From contig NZ_QMEY01000001.1 in the NCBI RefSeq assembly GCF_003315795.1, positions 744,001-808,000 on the forward strand: a stretch of DNA of 64,000 nt, read 5' to 3'. The translations under genes were made by a program, and so were the position numbers. Of the stretch, positions 26,949 through 35,336 are shown one piece after another. The stretch is from Spongiactinospora rosea. Lineage in GTDB: Bacteria; Actinomycetota; Actinomycetes; Streptosporangiales; Streptosporangiaceae. The notes beneath the pieces are model-generated. The model was given only the letters and a program-made list of their open reading frames with translations. It did no database searches and was not told the origin of the DNA. The first letter of the stretch is position 1. The number at the start of each line of letters is the position of its first letter.

Positions 26949-27709
26949 CGGTCGAGTACGTCTTTGTCGCCGCTGATCTGGAGTCGGTCGGCGGGGACCC
27001 GGCCCCAGAGGTAGAGTGCCAGGTCGGACGCGGTTCCGGCCAGCTCCACATCGCCGGGGCCGTCCGTGAGGGCGACCTCGCCGCCGTCGAACCGCGCCGT
27101 CCACGCCCCCGGGCCGTCGGTACGGCGGAACGCGTACCGCTCGCCCCGCCCCGGCGGTGCCTGCCGCCACTCCCGCCGCGCCGGGGCCATCACCTCGAAG
27201 GTCTGGGCGATCATGTCGGAGGCGAGGTCGGCGTCGATCGGCTCGGGATCGCCGGTCGCGGCCTGCGCGTCCCACCGGTGCACGGCCGCCTCGATCGCCT
27301 GCACCCGCACCCAGAACCCGACGGTCTGCTCCCGCGACCACGTCCAGGCACGCTGGGCGGGATCGGTGTCCCGGAACACCGCGTACAACTCGGCGGCCCC
27401 CTCCGCGAACCAGTCGATCAACCCTGCGGGCACCGGCCCCCGGTTGGGCGCGGTATCCGGCCGCGGCCACCCCGCCGCCTCCGCGGGCAACCGGAGAAAC
27501 CCGAGGTCATCCATGCCCGGCCAGGTCACAAGGTCGTTCTTGATGATGTGGCTCACCCCACGGTGAACCCCGCCCAGATGCGCGATCAGATCGTTCACCG
27601 ACCACCCGGGGCACGACGGCGTCAACGGCGCTTCATTCCCCCCGGCCACCCCCCGTACCGCGGCCTCGAACCCCTGGATCTCACGCCGAAAGTGCGGAAC
27701 CAAGTCCAT
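26921..27709 (-). CDS. Maleylpyruvate isomerase-like mycothiol-dependent (DinB-fold) protein
   Basis: A 262-residue protein of the DinB/MDMPI family. The N-terminal four-helix bundle carries CPGWSVNDLIAHLGGVHR and the later VHRWDAQ, which supply the metal-binding His residues. The C-terminal MDMPI domain follows (VELAGTASDLALYLWGR). Family members use mycothiol as thiol cofactor for isomerisation or detoxification, which fits an actinomycete. The specific substrate is not determinable. It is convergent with the WYL regulator. Confidence 0.86.
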   Translation of the reverse strand: MDLVPHFRREIQGFEAAVRGVAGGNEAPLTPSCPGWSVNDLIAHLGGVHRGVSHIIKNDLVTWPGMDDLGFLRLPAEAAGWPRPDTAPNRGPVPAGLIDWFAEGAAELYAVFRDTDPAQRAWTWSREQTVGFWVRVQAIEAAVHRWDAQAATGDPEPIDADLASDMIAQTFEVMAPARREWRQAPPGRGERYAFRRTDGPGAWTARFDGGEVALTDGPGDVELAGTASDLALYLWGRVPADRLQISGDKDVLDRYFTLVPPV

Positions 27710-27782
27710 CCCCCAAGCCTGTCACCCACCACCCCTCCAAGCGAAACGCTTTTCGCCGTGGTGACAGGTCGCCGCCACCGGG

Positions 27783-28784
27783 TCAGGCAGGTGGGCGGTT
27801 GGTGCTTTCGCGGATGTGGAGTTCGGTTTGGAGGGTGACGCGGGTGGCCGGGCGGCCTGGGGTGGCGATTCGGCCGGACAGGAGTTGGGCCGCGGACTTG
27901 CCCATCTCGTACGTGGGCTGGCCCACGGTGGTGAGGGACGGGCGGGCCAGGCGGGCCCAGGGGATGTCGTCGAAGCCGACGACGCCCACGTCATCGGGCA
28001 CCGTCAGGCCCCGGTCGACCAGGCACTCCAGCGCCCCCACCGTCATCAGGTTGTTGGCCGCGAACACCGCGTCCGGCCGGACGTCCTCGTCCAGAAGCGC
28101 GGCCATGGCGGCGTAGCCGCCCGCCTCGCGGAAGTCGGCGTGCCGGATGAGGCTCTTGTCGGCGGTCAGGCCGGTGGCCTTGATGGCGCGCTGGTAGCCG
28201 CGCAGCCGGCGGATGGCGGTGGAGGTGCGGCGCGGGCCGGTGATGCAGGCGATGCGCCGGTAGCCGCGTTCGGCGAGGTGCCGGGTGGCCTGTTCGGCCC
28301 CGCCCTCGTTGTCGACCAGCACGGTGTCGAGGGTGACCTGGGACAGCTCCCGGTCGATCGCGACCACCGCGGTGCCCGCCTCGACCAGCGGGCTGACGTC
28401 GCTGGTGTCGCTGGTCGGGGAGATGATCACACCGGCCATCTTGTCGGCCAGGCAGGCGGCGATGTACTCCGACTCCTTCGTCGTGTCCTCGTCGGTGTTG
28501 CACAGCACCACCGAGTAGCCCTCGCTGCGCCCGACGTCCTCGACCCCCCTGACCAGCGAGGTGAAGAACGGGTTCTCGATGTCGGAGATGAGCACCGCCC
28601 ACAGCGTGGTCTGCCGCCTGCGCAGATTGCGCGCCACCGAGTTGCGGCGGTAGCCGAGGGCGCTGACGGCGCTCTGCACTCGTACGGCGAGCGCCGGGTC
28701 CACCGTCTCGCGGCCGTTGAGCACCCGGGAGACCGTGGCCGCGGAAACGCCCGCGTGCCGCGCAACGTCGTGGATCGTCGCCAT
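27783..28784 (-). CDS. LacI-family transcriptional regulator of the sugar operon
   Basis: A 333-residue repressor. The N-terminal LacI helix-turn-helix (ATIHDVARHAGVSAATVSRV) and hinge helix (SVARNLRRR) are followed by a periplasmic-binding-protein-like sugar domain (LISDIENPFFTSLVRGVEDV, VGVVGFDDIPWARL). The ATG at 28784 gives the canonical N-terminus, although the frame is open further upstream. It is divergent from the sugar-catabolic operon. Two near-identical LacI-type operators (28915-28932 and 30671-30688) place the SIS-PfkB operon, the ABC-GH172 operon and possibly itself under its control. Confidence 0.93.
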   Translation of the reverse strand: MATIHDVARHAGVSAATVSRVLNGRETVDPALAVRVQSAVSALGYRRNSVARNLRRRQTTLWAVLISDIENPFFTSLVRGVEDVGRSEGYSVVLCNTDEDTTKESEYIAACLADKMAGVIISPTSDTSDVSPLVEAGTAVVAIDRELSQVTLDTVLVDNEGGAEQATRHLAERGYRRIACITGPRRTSTAIRRLRGYQRAIKATGLTADKSLIRHADFREAGGYAAMAALLDEDVRPDAVFAANNLMTVGALECLVDRGLTVPDDVGVVGFDDIPWARLARPSLTTVGQPTYEMGKSAAQLLSGRIATPGRPATRVTLQTELHIRESTNRPPA

Positions 28785-28883
28785 CTGCTCAGCGTCCTCC
28801 GCATGAAGCCCAAAGGGGGGCGGGGTGGGGGCCTGCCCGGTAAATCGTACGGCTGCCGGCCCGCAACGGATCTCTGACCGGCG

Positions 28884-28932
28884 TTGACATCCTACGCCGC
28901 TAACTCTACCTTCTTGAGAAATCGATTTCTCA
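28884..28932 (+). promoter_or_regulatory. Promoter with perfect LacI-type operator
   Basis: TTGACA (28884-28889), a 17-bp spacer and TACCTT (28907-28912), followed at 28915-28932 by the perfect 18-bp palindrome tgagaaatcgatttctca. The operator sits at about the expected transcription start, so a bound repressor would block initiation. Confidence 0.78.
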
Positions 28933-28946
28933 GAGAGGAATGAGCC

Positions 28947-29612
28947 TTGGTGGTCACCCCCCCAACGGGCGCGGGCGACACGCGCCTGTCGCCGGCGGAG
29001 GACCCCGCGGACGACTCGCTCACCGCTGCGCGCGAGACGCTGCGGTGGGAAGCGGAGGCGGTGGCGGCGCTCGCAGGGCGCTTGGACGATAGGTTTGTGC
29101 AGGTGGTCGATGCGATCGCGGGCTGTGCCGGACGCGTGGTGGTGACCGGCCTCGGCAAGTCCGGGCACATCGGCAAAAAGATCGCCGCCACTCTGGCCAG
29201 CACTGGCACCCCGGCCATCTTCGTGCACGCCGCCGAGGCGCTGCACGGCGACTCCGGCATGGTGGCGCCCGGCGACGTGTTGATCGCGATCTCCGGATCC
29301 GGGGAGACCCGGGAGGTCTGCGTGTTCGCACGGATGGTGGCCGACCGGCGGAGTACTGTGGTGGCCCTGGTCGGCGTCGCCGACTCGACTCTTGGACGGA
29401 CCGCTGATCACGTGCTTGACGTGGGTGTTTTCCGTGAGGCCGACCCGCTGAACCTGGCGCCGACCGCGTCCACGACGGCGACGTTGGTGATGGGCGACGC
29501 GCTCGCCTCGGCATTGATGGTCCGGCGTGGGTTCACTGAAACCGATTTCGCACGCTTCCACCCGGCGGGCTCGCTCGGGCGTAAGTTGCTGGGCGAGAAG
29601 GCGGAGGCATGA
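28947..29612 (+). CDS. SIS-domain sugar-phosphate isomerase (KpsF/arabinose-5-phosphate isomerase-like, no CBS)
   Basis: A 221-residue aldose-ketose isomerase domain. GLGKSGHIGKKIAATLASTG, EALHGDSGMV, ISGSGET, LAPTASTTATLVMGDALA and FHPAGSLGRKLL match the SIS half of the D-arabinose-5-phosphate isomerases KdsD/KpsF, which interconvert D-ribulose 5-phosphate and D-arabinose 5-phosphate. The two C-terminal CBS domains are absent. Gram-positive actinomycetes have no Kdo-containing lipopolysaccharide, so a catabolic role is more likely. The start is TTG 28947 or GTG 28950 behind AGAGGA. It is coupled to the PfkB kinase by an ATGA overlap. Confidence 0.88.
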   Translation: MVVTPPTGAGDTRLSPAEDPADDSLTAARETLRWEAEAVAALAGRLDDRFVQVVDAIAGCAGRVVVTGLGKSGHIGKKIAATLASTGTPAIFVHAAEALHGDSGMVAPGDVLIAISGSGETREVCVFARMVADRRSTVVALVGVADSTLGRTADHVLDVGVFREADPLNLAPTASTTATLVMGDALASALMVRRGFTETDFARFHPAGSLGRKLLGEKAEA

Positions 29613-30589
29613 ACGCCGCGGCGACGGGCAACGGCGCCGGACGGCGCTTCGACGTCTGCGTGCTGGGCAGCTTCATGAAGGACCTGGTGGCGAGCGCCCC
29701 GTACCGGCCGCGTACCGGCGAGACGCTGCGCGGCACCGGGTTCGCGGAGTTCCTCGGCGGTAAGGGCGTCAACCAGGCGGTGGCCGCGGCGCGGGCCGGG
29801 GCGACCGCCGCCATGATCGGCAGGCTCGGCGACGACCGCTACGGCCAGGAGTTCATCGACCTGCTGCGCGACGAGGGCATCGACGCGTCCTGCGTGGTGC
29901 GCGACGGCGAGCTGGGCACCGGCGTGGGCCTGCCGGTCGTCGAGCCGGGCGGCGCCAACTCGATCATCATCGTGCCCCGCGCCAACGACGCCATGAGACC
30001 GTCGGACATCGCCCGCGCGGCCCCGGTGATCGCGGCCTCCAAGGTGCTCGCCGTACAGCTCGAACTACCGGTCGAGGTGAGCTTCGCCGCCCTGCGCACG
30101 GCCCGTGAGAACGGCGTGCTGACGTTGCTCAACCCCGCCCCATACACCGCCATACCCACCGATATCCACCCATACGTGGATATCCTCATACCGAACCAGG
30201 TGGAAGCGGAGCAACTGCTCGGCTATCCACCCGATGGAGAGGACGCCCGGTCCGCCGTGGGCGACCTGTGCGACCGGTTCGGCTGCCGGGGGGTGGTGCT
30301 CACGCTGGGGGAGCGGGGGGCGATCGTCGCCCGGCGCGACCCTGGAACGGGCATGCTCGACATCACGCCGGTGCCCGCCTCTGCCGTCACGGCGGTGGAC
30401 ACCGTGGGTGCGGGAGACGCCTTCTGCGGCGCGCTCGCGGCCCGGCTGGCCCGGGGCGAGGACCTGGTGGCCGCGGCCCGGTTCGCCAACGCGGCGGCGG
30501 GCATCGCCACCACGCGGCCCGGGGCGGTCGCGGGCATGCCGTACCTGCCGGAGATCGAAGCCGTGCCGCGCCCCGCGCAGCCGGCCTGA
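29609..30589 (+). CDS. PfkB-family sugar kinase (ribokinase-like)
   Basis: A 326-residue ATP-dependent kinase. The substrate-side motif GGKGVNQAVAAARAG and the C-terminal PfkB signature DTVGAGDAFCGAL, with the catalytic Asp, are typical of ribokinases, as is LIPNQVEAEQLLG. Expected reaction: phosphorylation of a furanose-capable pentose (or fructose) at the terminal hydroxyl. It is coupled to an arabinose-5-phosphate isomerase-like gene, so D-arabinose to D-arabinose 5-phosphate is a testable assignment. Ribose is the default alternative. Confidence 0.9.
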   Translation: MNAAATGNGAGRRFDVCVLGSFMKDLVASAPYRPRTGETLRGTGFAEFLGGKGVNQAVAAARAGATAAMIGRLGDDRYGQEFIDLLRDEGIDASCVVRDGELGTGVGLPVVEPGGANSIIIVPRANDAMRPSDIARAAPVIAASKVLAVQLELPVEVSFAALRTARENGVLTLLNPAPYTAIPTDIHPYVDILIPNQVEAEQLLGYPPDGEDARSAVGDLCDRFGCRGVVLTLGERGAIVARRDPGTGMLDITPVPASAVTAVDTVGAGDAFCGALAARLARGEDLVAAARFANAAAGIATTRPGAVAGMPYLPEIEAVPRPAQPA

Positions 30590-30639
30590 CCGCGCGCGGC
30601 GTGCCCCGGCGTGCCGCGCAACATCTTGGTAACTCGGGG

Positions 30640-30688
30640 TTGACGCTGAAGGAACCCCACCCCTAGATTCCGAGAAATCGATTGCTCG
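30640..30688 (+). promoter_or_regulatory. Promoter with second LacI-type operator
   Basis: TTGACG (30640-30645), an 18-bp spacer and TAGATT (30664-30669), then cgagaaatcgattgctcg (30671-30688). This is the same operator as at 28915 with one mismatched pair between the arms and different outer bases. It drives the ABC transporter-GH172 genes. Confidence 0.78.
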
Positions 30689-30729
30689 AGGCCGGGAACC
30701 CGGCATTTTCGCAGTTGGAGAGCACATCC

Positions 30730-32112
30730 ATGGCCACCCGTTTTGTCACCGGTCCCCGTGCCGGCACACCCGATGTCGGTGCGGTGAGCCGCCGGGCATT
30801 CCTCGGCGGCGCCGCCGCACTGGGCGCCGTTCCGCTGCTCGCCGCCTGTGGCGGCGGAGGCTCCGCCGGGGGCGGCGGGAACGCGAAGGAACTCGTCTTC
30901 TGGAACTTCTACGGCCCCACCGACAAGCCCAGCGCCCAGTCCGACTGGTTCGTCAACATGGTCAAGGAGTGGAACGCCGACAACGAGGTCAAGGTCAAGC
31001 TCCACTACCTGCCCACCGCGGAGTACATCACCGGCACCCCGCTCCAGACCGCCTTCTCCGCGGGCGAGGGCCCGGACATCTTCCTGATCAGCCCCGGTGA
31101 CTTCCTCCGGTACTCCAACGCGAACGTCCTCCAGGACCTCACCCCCCACCTGAGGCCCGACGCCATCGCCGACTACGTGGACGGCGTACTGGACACCCGC
31201 AAGGTGAACGGCAAGATCTACGGCCTGCCGATGGAGATCGAGCCACTGGCCCTCTACTACGGCATCGACGCCTTCGAGAAGGCCGGCCTGTCCGAGGGCG
31301 ACATCCCCACCACCTGGGACCAACTGCTCAACGTCGCCGAGAAGCTGACCGACAAGGACCGCTTCGGCCTCCTGTTCGAGACCATCCCCGGCTACTACCA
31401 GAACTTCACCTGGTACCCCTTCATGTGGATGGGCGGCTCCAGCGCGGTCCCCGCCGACGGCCTGGCCGGTTTCGACTCCCCTGGCGCCATCGCCGCCCTG
31501 GACCTCTGGCAGAAGACCATCCGTGCGGGCATCGCCCCGAAGAAGCCGCGCGGCGACGGCGCGGGCAACGTGGTCGCGAACCTCGTGTCGGGCAGCGTGG
31601 CCATCCAGCAGACCGGCACCTGGGCGCTGGCCGACCTCCAGCAGCAGGCCAAGGACTTCAAGTACGGCGTCTTCAAGCTGCCCACCCCGCAGGGCGGCAC
31701 GTACACCACCGACATGGGCGGCTGGGCCTTCGTGGCCAACGCCAAGGGCAAGAACCCCGAGGCCGCGGCCAAGTTCATCGCCTGGGCGCTGGGCTCCATG
31801 GACGCCGGTAGTGTGGAGCGCGGCCGGCAGTGGAGCACGGTGGTCAAGACGACCGTGCCGCCGCGCAAGTCGGTGCAGAAGGCCGCGGAGGAGAAGGGCG
31901 CGTTCCAGGACAAGGCGTTCGCGACCTTCATCAAGGACGTCGCGCCCGGCGGTCGTCCCGAGCCCCGCTACCCCCCAGAGGTCTACAAGGCCGTGTCCGA
32001 CGCCATCCAGGCGTGCCAGCTCGGGAGCACGGCTCCCGCGACGGCGGCGGCGGACGCGGCGGCGAAGATCGACGCGTTCCTCAAGACCTACAAGGGCGCA
32101 CCGATCCTGTGA
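30730..32112 (+). CDS. Sugar ABC transporter solute-binding lipoprotein
   Basis: A 460-residue family 1 extracellular solute-binding protein. The N-terminus has a twin-arginine motif (SRRAFLGG) followed by a hydrophobic stretch and the lipobox LLAAC, suggesting Tat export and lipidation. The mature part has the usual two-lobe pattern (GEGPDIFLISPGDFLRYS, NGKIYGLPMEIEPLALYYG, SVAIQQTGTWALADL). It binds the sugar for the two permeases downstream. The ATG at 30730 is preceded by GGAG. The gene follows a LacI-type promoter/operator. Confidence 0.93.
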   Translation: MATRFVTGPRAGTPDVGAVSRRAFLGGAAALGAVPLLAACGGGGSAGGGGNAKELVFWNFYGPTDKPSAQSDWFVNMVKEWNADNEVKVKLHYLPTAEYITGTPLQTAFSAGEGPDIFLISPGDFLRYSNANVLQDLTPHLRPDAIADYVDGVLDTRKVNGKIYGLPMEIEPLALYYGIDAFEKAGLSEGDIPTTWDQLLNVAEKLTDKDRFGLLFETIPGYYQNFTWYPFMWMGGSSAVPADGLAGFDSPGAIAALDLWQKTIRAGIAPKKPRGDGAGNVVANLVSGSVAIQQTGTWALADLQQQAKDFKYGVFKLPTPQGGTYTTDMGGWAFVANAKGKNPEAAAKFIAWALGSMDAGSVERGRQWSTVVKTTVPPRKSVQKAAEEKGAFQDKAFATFIKDVAPGGRPEPRYPPEVYKAVSDAIQACQLGSTAPATAAADAAAKIDAFLKTYKGAPIL

Positions 32113-32160
32113 GCGGTGACAGCGCGGCGGCCGGGCGCGGCGAAAGCGAGACGTGACACG

Positions 32161-33162
32161 GTGACGAGCACAGACGACGTGGGCACCGCCGTACCTGACT
32201 CCCGGCCGGGGCCTATCCTTCCTGCCCAGGCCCCGGCCGGGCACCAACCGGGCAAGGGCGCCGGGCGCAGGAGGGGCGAGGGCCGGGAGGGCCTGGCCGC
32301 CGCCTTCTTCCTGGCGCCCGACGTGCTGGGCCTGGCGATCTTCGTGCTGCTGCCCATGCTGCTGGCCCTCGGGGTGTCGCTGTTCCAGGTGGACGGCTTC
32401 GGCGGCTACACGTTCGTGGGGCTGGACAACTTCCGGCAGATGCTGGGCGACGCGGCCCTGTGGGAGAGCGTCAAGGTCACGCTGATCTACGTCGTGACCT
32501 TCGTGCCGCTCTGCTTCGCGGCCGGGCTCGGCCTGGCTCTGCTGGTCCGCGACCACTTCCCCGGCGTGGCCGGGGTGCGCACGGCGCTGTTCCTGCCGCA
32601 TGTGATCAGCCTGGTCGTGGTGGGCATGCTGTGGCAGTTCCTGCTGGTGGACAAGCAGGGCATGGTGCCCACGCTGCTCGCGCCCCTCGGGCTCGGCGAC
32701 GTGTCCTGGCTGGGCACGCCGTCGCTGGCGCTGGGCACGTTCGTACTGATCAGTGTGTGGTTCCTGATGGGCTACCAGATGCTGATCTTCGTGTCCGGGC
32801 TGAAGGACATCCCCAAGGAGTACGGCGAGGCGGCGCGGATCGACGGGGCCTCGGCCTGGCAGCGCTTCCGCCATGTGACCTGGCCGCTGCTCCGGCCCAC
32901 CAGCTTCTTCGTGCTGATCACCCTGACCGTCAACGCGGTCACCGGGCTCCAGGCGTTCGACCTGGTCTGGGCGCTCACCGAGGGCGGCCCGGCCAACGCC
33001 ACCACCACCGTGGTCTTCTACATCTACCAGCAGGCGTTCTCGTTCAACAACTACGGCTACGCGGCGGCGCTGACCAGTGTGGTGGTCGCGTTCCTGGTGA
33101 TGGTGACCGGCGTGATGTTCGCGATGACCAGGGGAGGGCGCTTCGATGCCGACGAACGCTAG
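32161..33162 (+). CDS. Sugar ABC transporter permease (MalF type)
   Basis: A 333-residue inner-membrane protein with about six helices and a Pro/Gly-rich cytoplasmic N-terminus (about 45 residues). The EAA loop EYGEAARIDGASAWQRF, which docks the ATPase, lies in the C-terminal third. It pairs with the next permease, whose start overlaps this gene by 17 bp. No ATPase gene is in the cluster, so a shared MsiK-type ATPase is presumably used. The GTG start has only a weak ribosome-binding site. Confidence 0.93.
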   Translation: MTSTDDVGTAVPDSRPGPILPAQAPAGHQPGKGAGRRRGEGREGLAAAFFLAPDVLGLAIFVLLPMLLALGVSLFQVDGFGGYTFVGLDNFRQMLGDAALWESVKVTLIYVVTFVPLCFAAGLGLALLVRDHFPGVAGVRTALFLPHVISLVVVGMLWQFLLVDKQGMVPTLLAPLGLGDVSWLGTPSLALGTFVLISVWFLMGYQMLIFVSGLKDIPKEYGEAARIDGASAWQRFRHVTWPLLRPTSFFVLITLTVNAVTGLQAFDLVWALTEGGPANATTTVVFYIYQQAFSFNNYGYAAALTSVVVAFLVMVTGVMFAMTRGGRFDADER

Positions 33163-33979
33163 GGCGCTGCCGCGGCGCAGGGCCCGGTTCGGGCCGCGGG
33201 CGGTGCTGGCGTACCTGATCGCGGCGTTCACCGTGGCGCCGATGCTGTGGCTGCTGGTCACCGTGCTCAAACCGGCCCAGGAGATCTTCACCCTCGGCCT
33301 GCCCAGCCGCTGGACGCTGGACAACCTGATCTACGTGCTCACCGAGATGCCGCTGCCGCGCTTCCTGTTCAACAGCGCGCTGGTCGCGGTGACGATCACG
33401 GTGGTCGCGCTACTGTTCCACTCGATGGCCGCGTTCGCGCTGGCCCGGCTGCGCTTCCGGGGGCAGCAGGCGATCTTCTCGATGATCTTCTCCACCATGC
33501 TCGTGTCGCTGCCGGTGATCCTGGTCCCGCTGTTCCTGGTGGTCAGGGAACTGGGCATGCTGGACAGCCACGCGGGCCTGATCGTCCCGGCCATCTTCAA
33601 CGCGTTCGGGATCTTCCTGCTCCGGCAGTACTACCTGAACATCCCGCGCGAGCTGGAGGAGGCCGCCAAGCTGGACGGCTGCGGCTTCTTCGGCCTGTAC
33701 TGGCGGGTCGTCCTGCCGCTCAGCAAGCCCATGCTGGCCACCCTGTCCGTGCTGTTCTTCCTGACCAACTGGAACGCGTTCCTGTGGCCGCTCACGGCCG
33801 TCAGGGACCCGGACCTGCGCATGATCCAGGTCGGCATCGCCGGGCTTTCCGGCCAGTACTCCACCGCATGGCACTACGTGCTCGCCGCCAGCCTGGTCGC
33901 GGCGATCCCCACGGTGATCGTGTTCCTGGCGGGCCAGAAACGGCTCGTGGACGCGATGAAGACCACCGGCCTGAAGTAA
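33146..33979 (+). CDS. Sugar ABC transporter permease (MalG type)
   Basis: A 277-residue membrane protein with six predicted helices and the EAA loop LEEAAKLDGCGFFGLYWRVV, the second half of the importer channel. It ends VDAMKTTGLK, a typical C-terminus for MalG-type permeases (VxGxxxGxxK-like). It is translationally coupled to the upstream permease and followed 28 bp later by the GH172-type enzyme gene. Confidence 0.93.
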   Translation: MPTNARALPRRRARFGPRAVLAYLIAAFTVAPMLWLLVTVLKPAQEIFTLGLPSRWTLDNLIYVLTEMPLPRFLFNSALVAVTITVVALLFHSMAAFALARLRFRGQQAIFSMIFSTMLVSLPVILVPLFLVVRELGMLDSHAGLIVPAIFNAFGIFLLRQYYLNIPRELEEAAKLDGCGFFGLYWRVVLPLSKPMLATLSVLFFLTNWNAFLWPLTAVRDPDLRMIQVGIAGLSGQYSTAWHYVLAASLVAAIPTVIVFLAGQKRLVDAMKTTGLK

Positions 33980-34007
33980 TCACCGCGTTCCAAGAGAGAG
34001 GATCTTC

Positions 34008-35087
34008 ATGACGTACGGCCAGTACGGCAGCAGCCTGCGCGACCTGCCCCGGCTGCGTACGAGCCGCCGCAAGCGGGCGTCGAGCTGGGACCGCACCGGC
34101 GGCAACGACGACCGTCTCACCGTCCAGCCGGGCACCCGGGTCACCCTCGCCGACATCGAGGGTCCGGGGTCGATCAACCACATCTGGTGCACGGTCGCGC
34201 TGCCCCACATCGAGGTGCCGGACATCGCCGACGCCGACTACCTGCGGCAACTGGTGCTGAAGATCACCTGGGACGACTCCGAGGCGCCCAGCGTGCTGGT
34301 GCCGCTGGGCGACTTCTTCGGCATGGGGCACGGCCGCACCGGGAACTTCGTCTCCGCGCCGCTCCAGATGAGCCCGGAGGACGGCAAGGCGTTCAACTCG
34401 TGGTTCCACATGCCGTTCGGACGACGGGCGCACGTCGAGCTGATCAGCGAGCTGACCACGCACCCGGTGTTCTTCTACTACTACATCGACTACGACCTGT
34501 TCGACGGCCCGCCGGACACCGAACTCGGCTACTTCCACGCTCAGTGGAACGCCGAGCGCCCCACCGGCGGCGTCGAGCAGGGCGCGCAGACCAACCGTGA
34601 GTACCTGCTGGAGGGCACCAACCTGACCGGCGATGACAACTACGTCATCCTCGACGCCGTGGGGCGGGGGCACTACGTCGGCTGCGTGTTCAACGTCCGC
34701 AACCTGCGCGAGACCAGCGACTGGAACTGGTACGGCGAGGGCGATGACATGATCTTCATCGACGGCGAGCCGTTCCCGCCGTCGCTGCACGGCACCGGCA
34801 CCGAGGACTACTTCAACACCGCCTGGTGCCCGACCCAGACCCACCACGCGCCCTACCACGGGGTCACCCTGCCCGGCGGGCCGAACTGGAGTGGCGACAT
34901 CTCGCTGTACCGGTTCCATGTGGAGGACCCGATCACCTTCACCGAGTCGATCAGGGTCACCATCGAGCACGGGCACGCCAACAAGCGGTCCGACGATGTC
35001 AGCTCGGTGGCGTACTGGTACCAGACCCTCCCGCACCGGCCGTTCGAGCTGCCCCCGGCCGCGCGCCGCCGCCCGTACCGCATGTAG
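34008..35087 (+). CDS. DUF2961 / GH172-family glycoside hydrolase-like protein
   Basis: A 359-residue cytoplasmic protein (no signal peptide) of the DUF2961 family, now classed as GH172. Characterised members hydrolyse or form alpha-D-fructofuranosides and, in other cases, release D-arabinofuranose from arabinan. Conserved stretches include EGPGSINHIWCTV, PLGDFFGMGHG, YYIDYDLF and the family hallmark HGTGTEDYFNTAWCP with acidic residues expected in catalysis. Location inside the cell implies that the ABC importer brings in a small oligosaccharide, which is cleaved here. It is the last gene of the LacI-controlled set and is followed by a stem-loop terminator. Confidence 0.88.
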   Translation: MTYGQYGSSLRDLPRLRTSRRKRASSWDRTGGNDDRLTVQPGTRVTLADIEGPGSINHIWCTVALPHIEVPDIADADYLRQLVLKITWDDSEAPSVLVPLGDFFGMGHGRTGNFVSAPLQMSPEDGKAFNSWFHMPFGRRAHVELISELTTHPVFFYYYIDYDLFDGPPDTELGYFHAQWNAERPTGGVEQGAQTNREYLLEGTNLTGDDNYVILDAVGRGHYVGCVFNVRNLRETSDWNWYGEGDDMIFIDGEPFPPSLHGTGTEDYFNTAWCPTQTHHAPYHGVTLPGGPNWSGDISLYRFHVEDPITFTESIRVTIEHGHANKRSDDVSSVAYWYQTLPHRPFELPPAARRRPYRM

Positions 35088-35154
35088 CGCCCGCACGGAT
35101 CGGCACTTCGGTACCATACGTAGGTCCTTCCGGCGGGATTGACTCCGGCTGGGA

Positions 35155-35194
35155 CCCCGGGCGGCTCAGGGCACTCATTCGCAGCCGCCCGGGG
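35155..35194 (+). terminator. Stem-loop terminator after the sugar operon
   Basis: A perfect 12-bp stem (ccccgggcggct, 35155-35166, with 35183-35194) and a 16-nt loop, about 70 bp after the GH172 stop. The rest of the 250-bp gap up to 35337 shows nothing else identifiable. Confidence 0.6.
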
Positions 35195-35336
35195 CTGACC
35201 TTCAGCACAGCACCCGGCGCCGCAAAGCCACATAAAGCGCCTCGATGAGAGCGCCCTCACCCACCCCTCACCCAGAGTTCACGCGTGATGGCGAGGCTGA
35301 TCTCCGAATCGCCCGCAGTGACTCAGGGAGGACATC

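Noticed and set aside
30591..30640. GC-rich hairpin (gcgcggc...gccgcgc) after the PfkB gene as a riboswitch
   Set aside because: Only a 7-8 bp stem with no conserved aptamer elements. A separate promoter/operator follows directly, so at most it is an intra-cluster terminator.
30223..33324. A 1033-codon reverse open frame over the sugar transporter genes
   Set aside because: It covers a clear binding protein and permease on the other strand and contains no recognisable domain.
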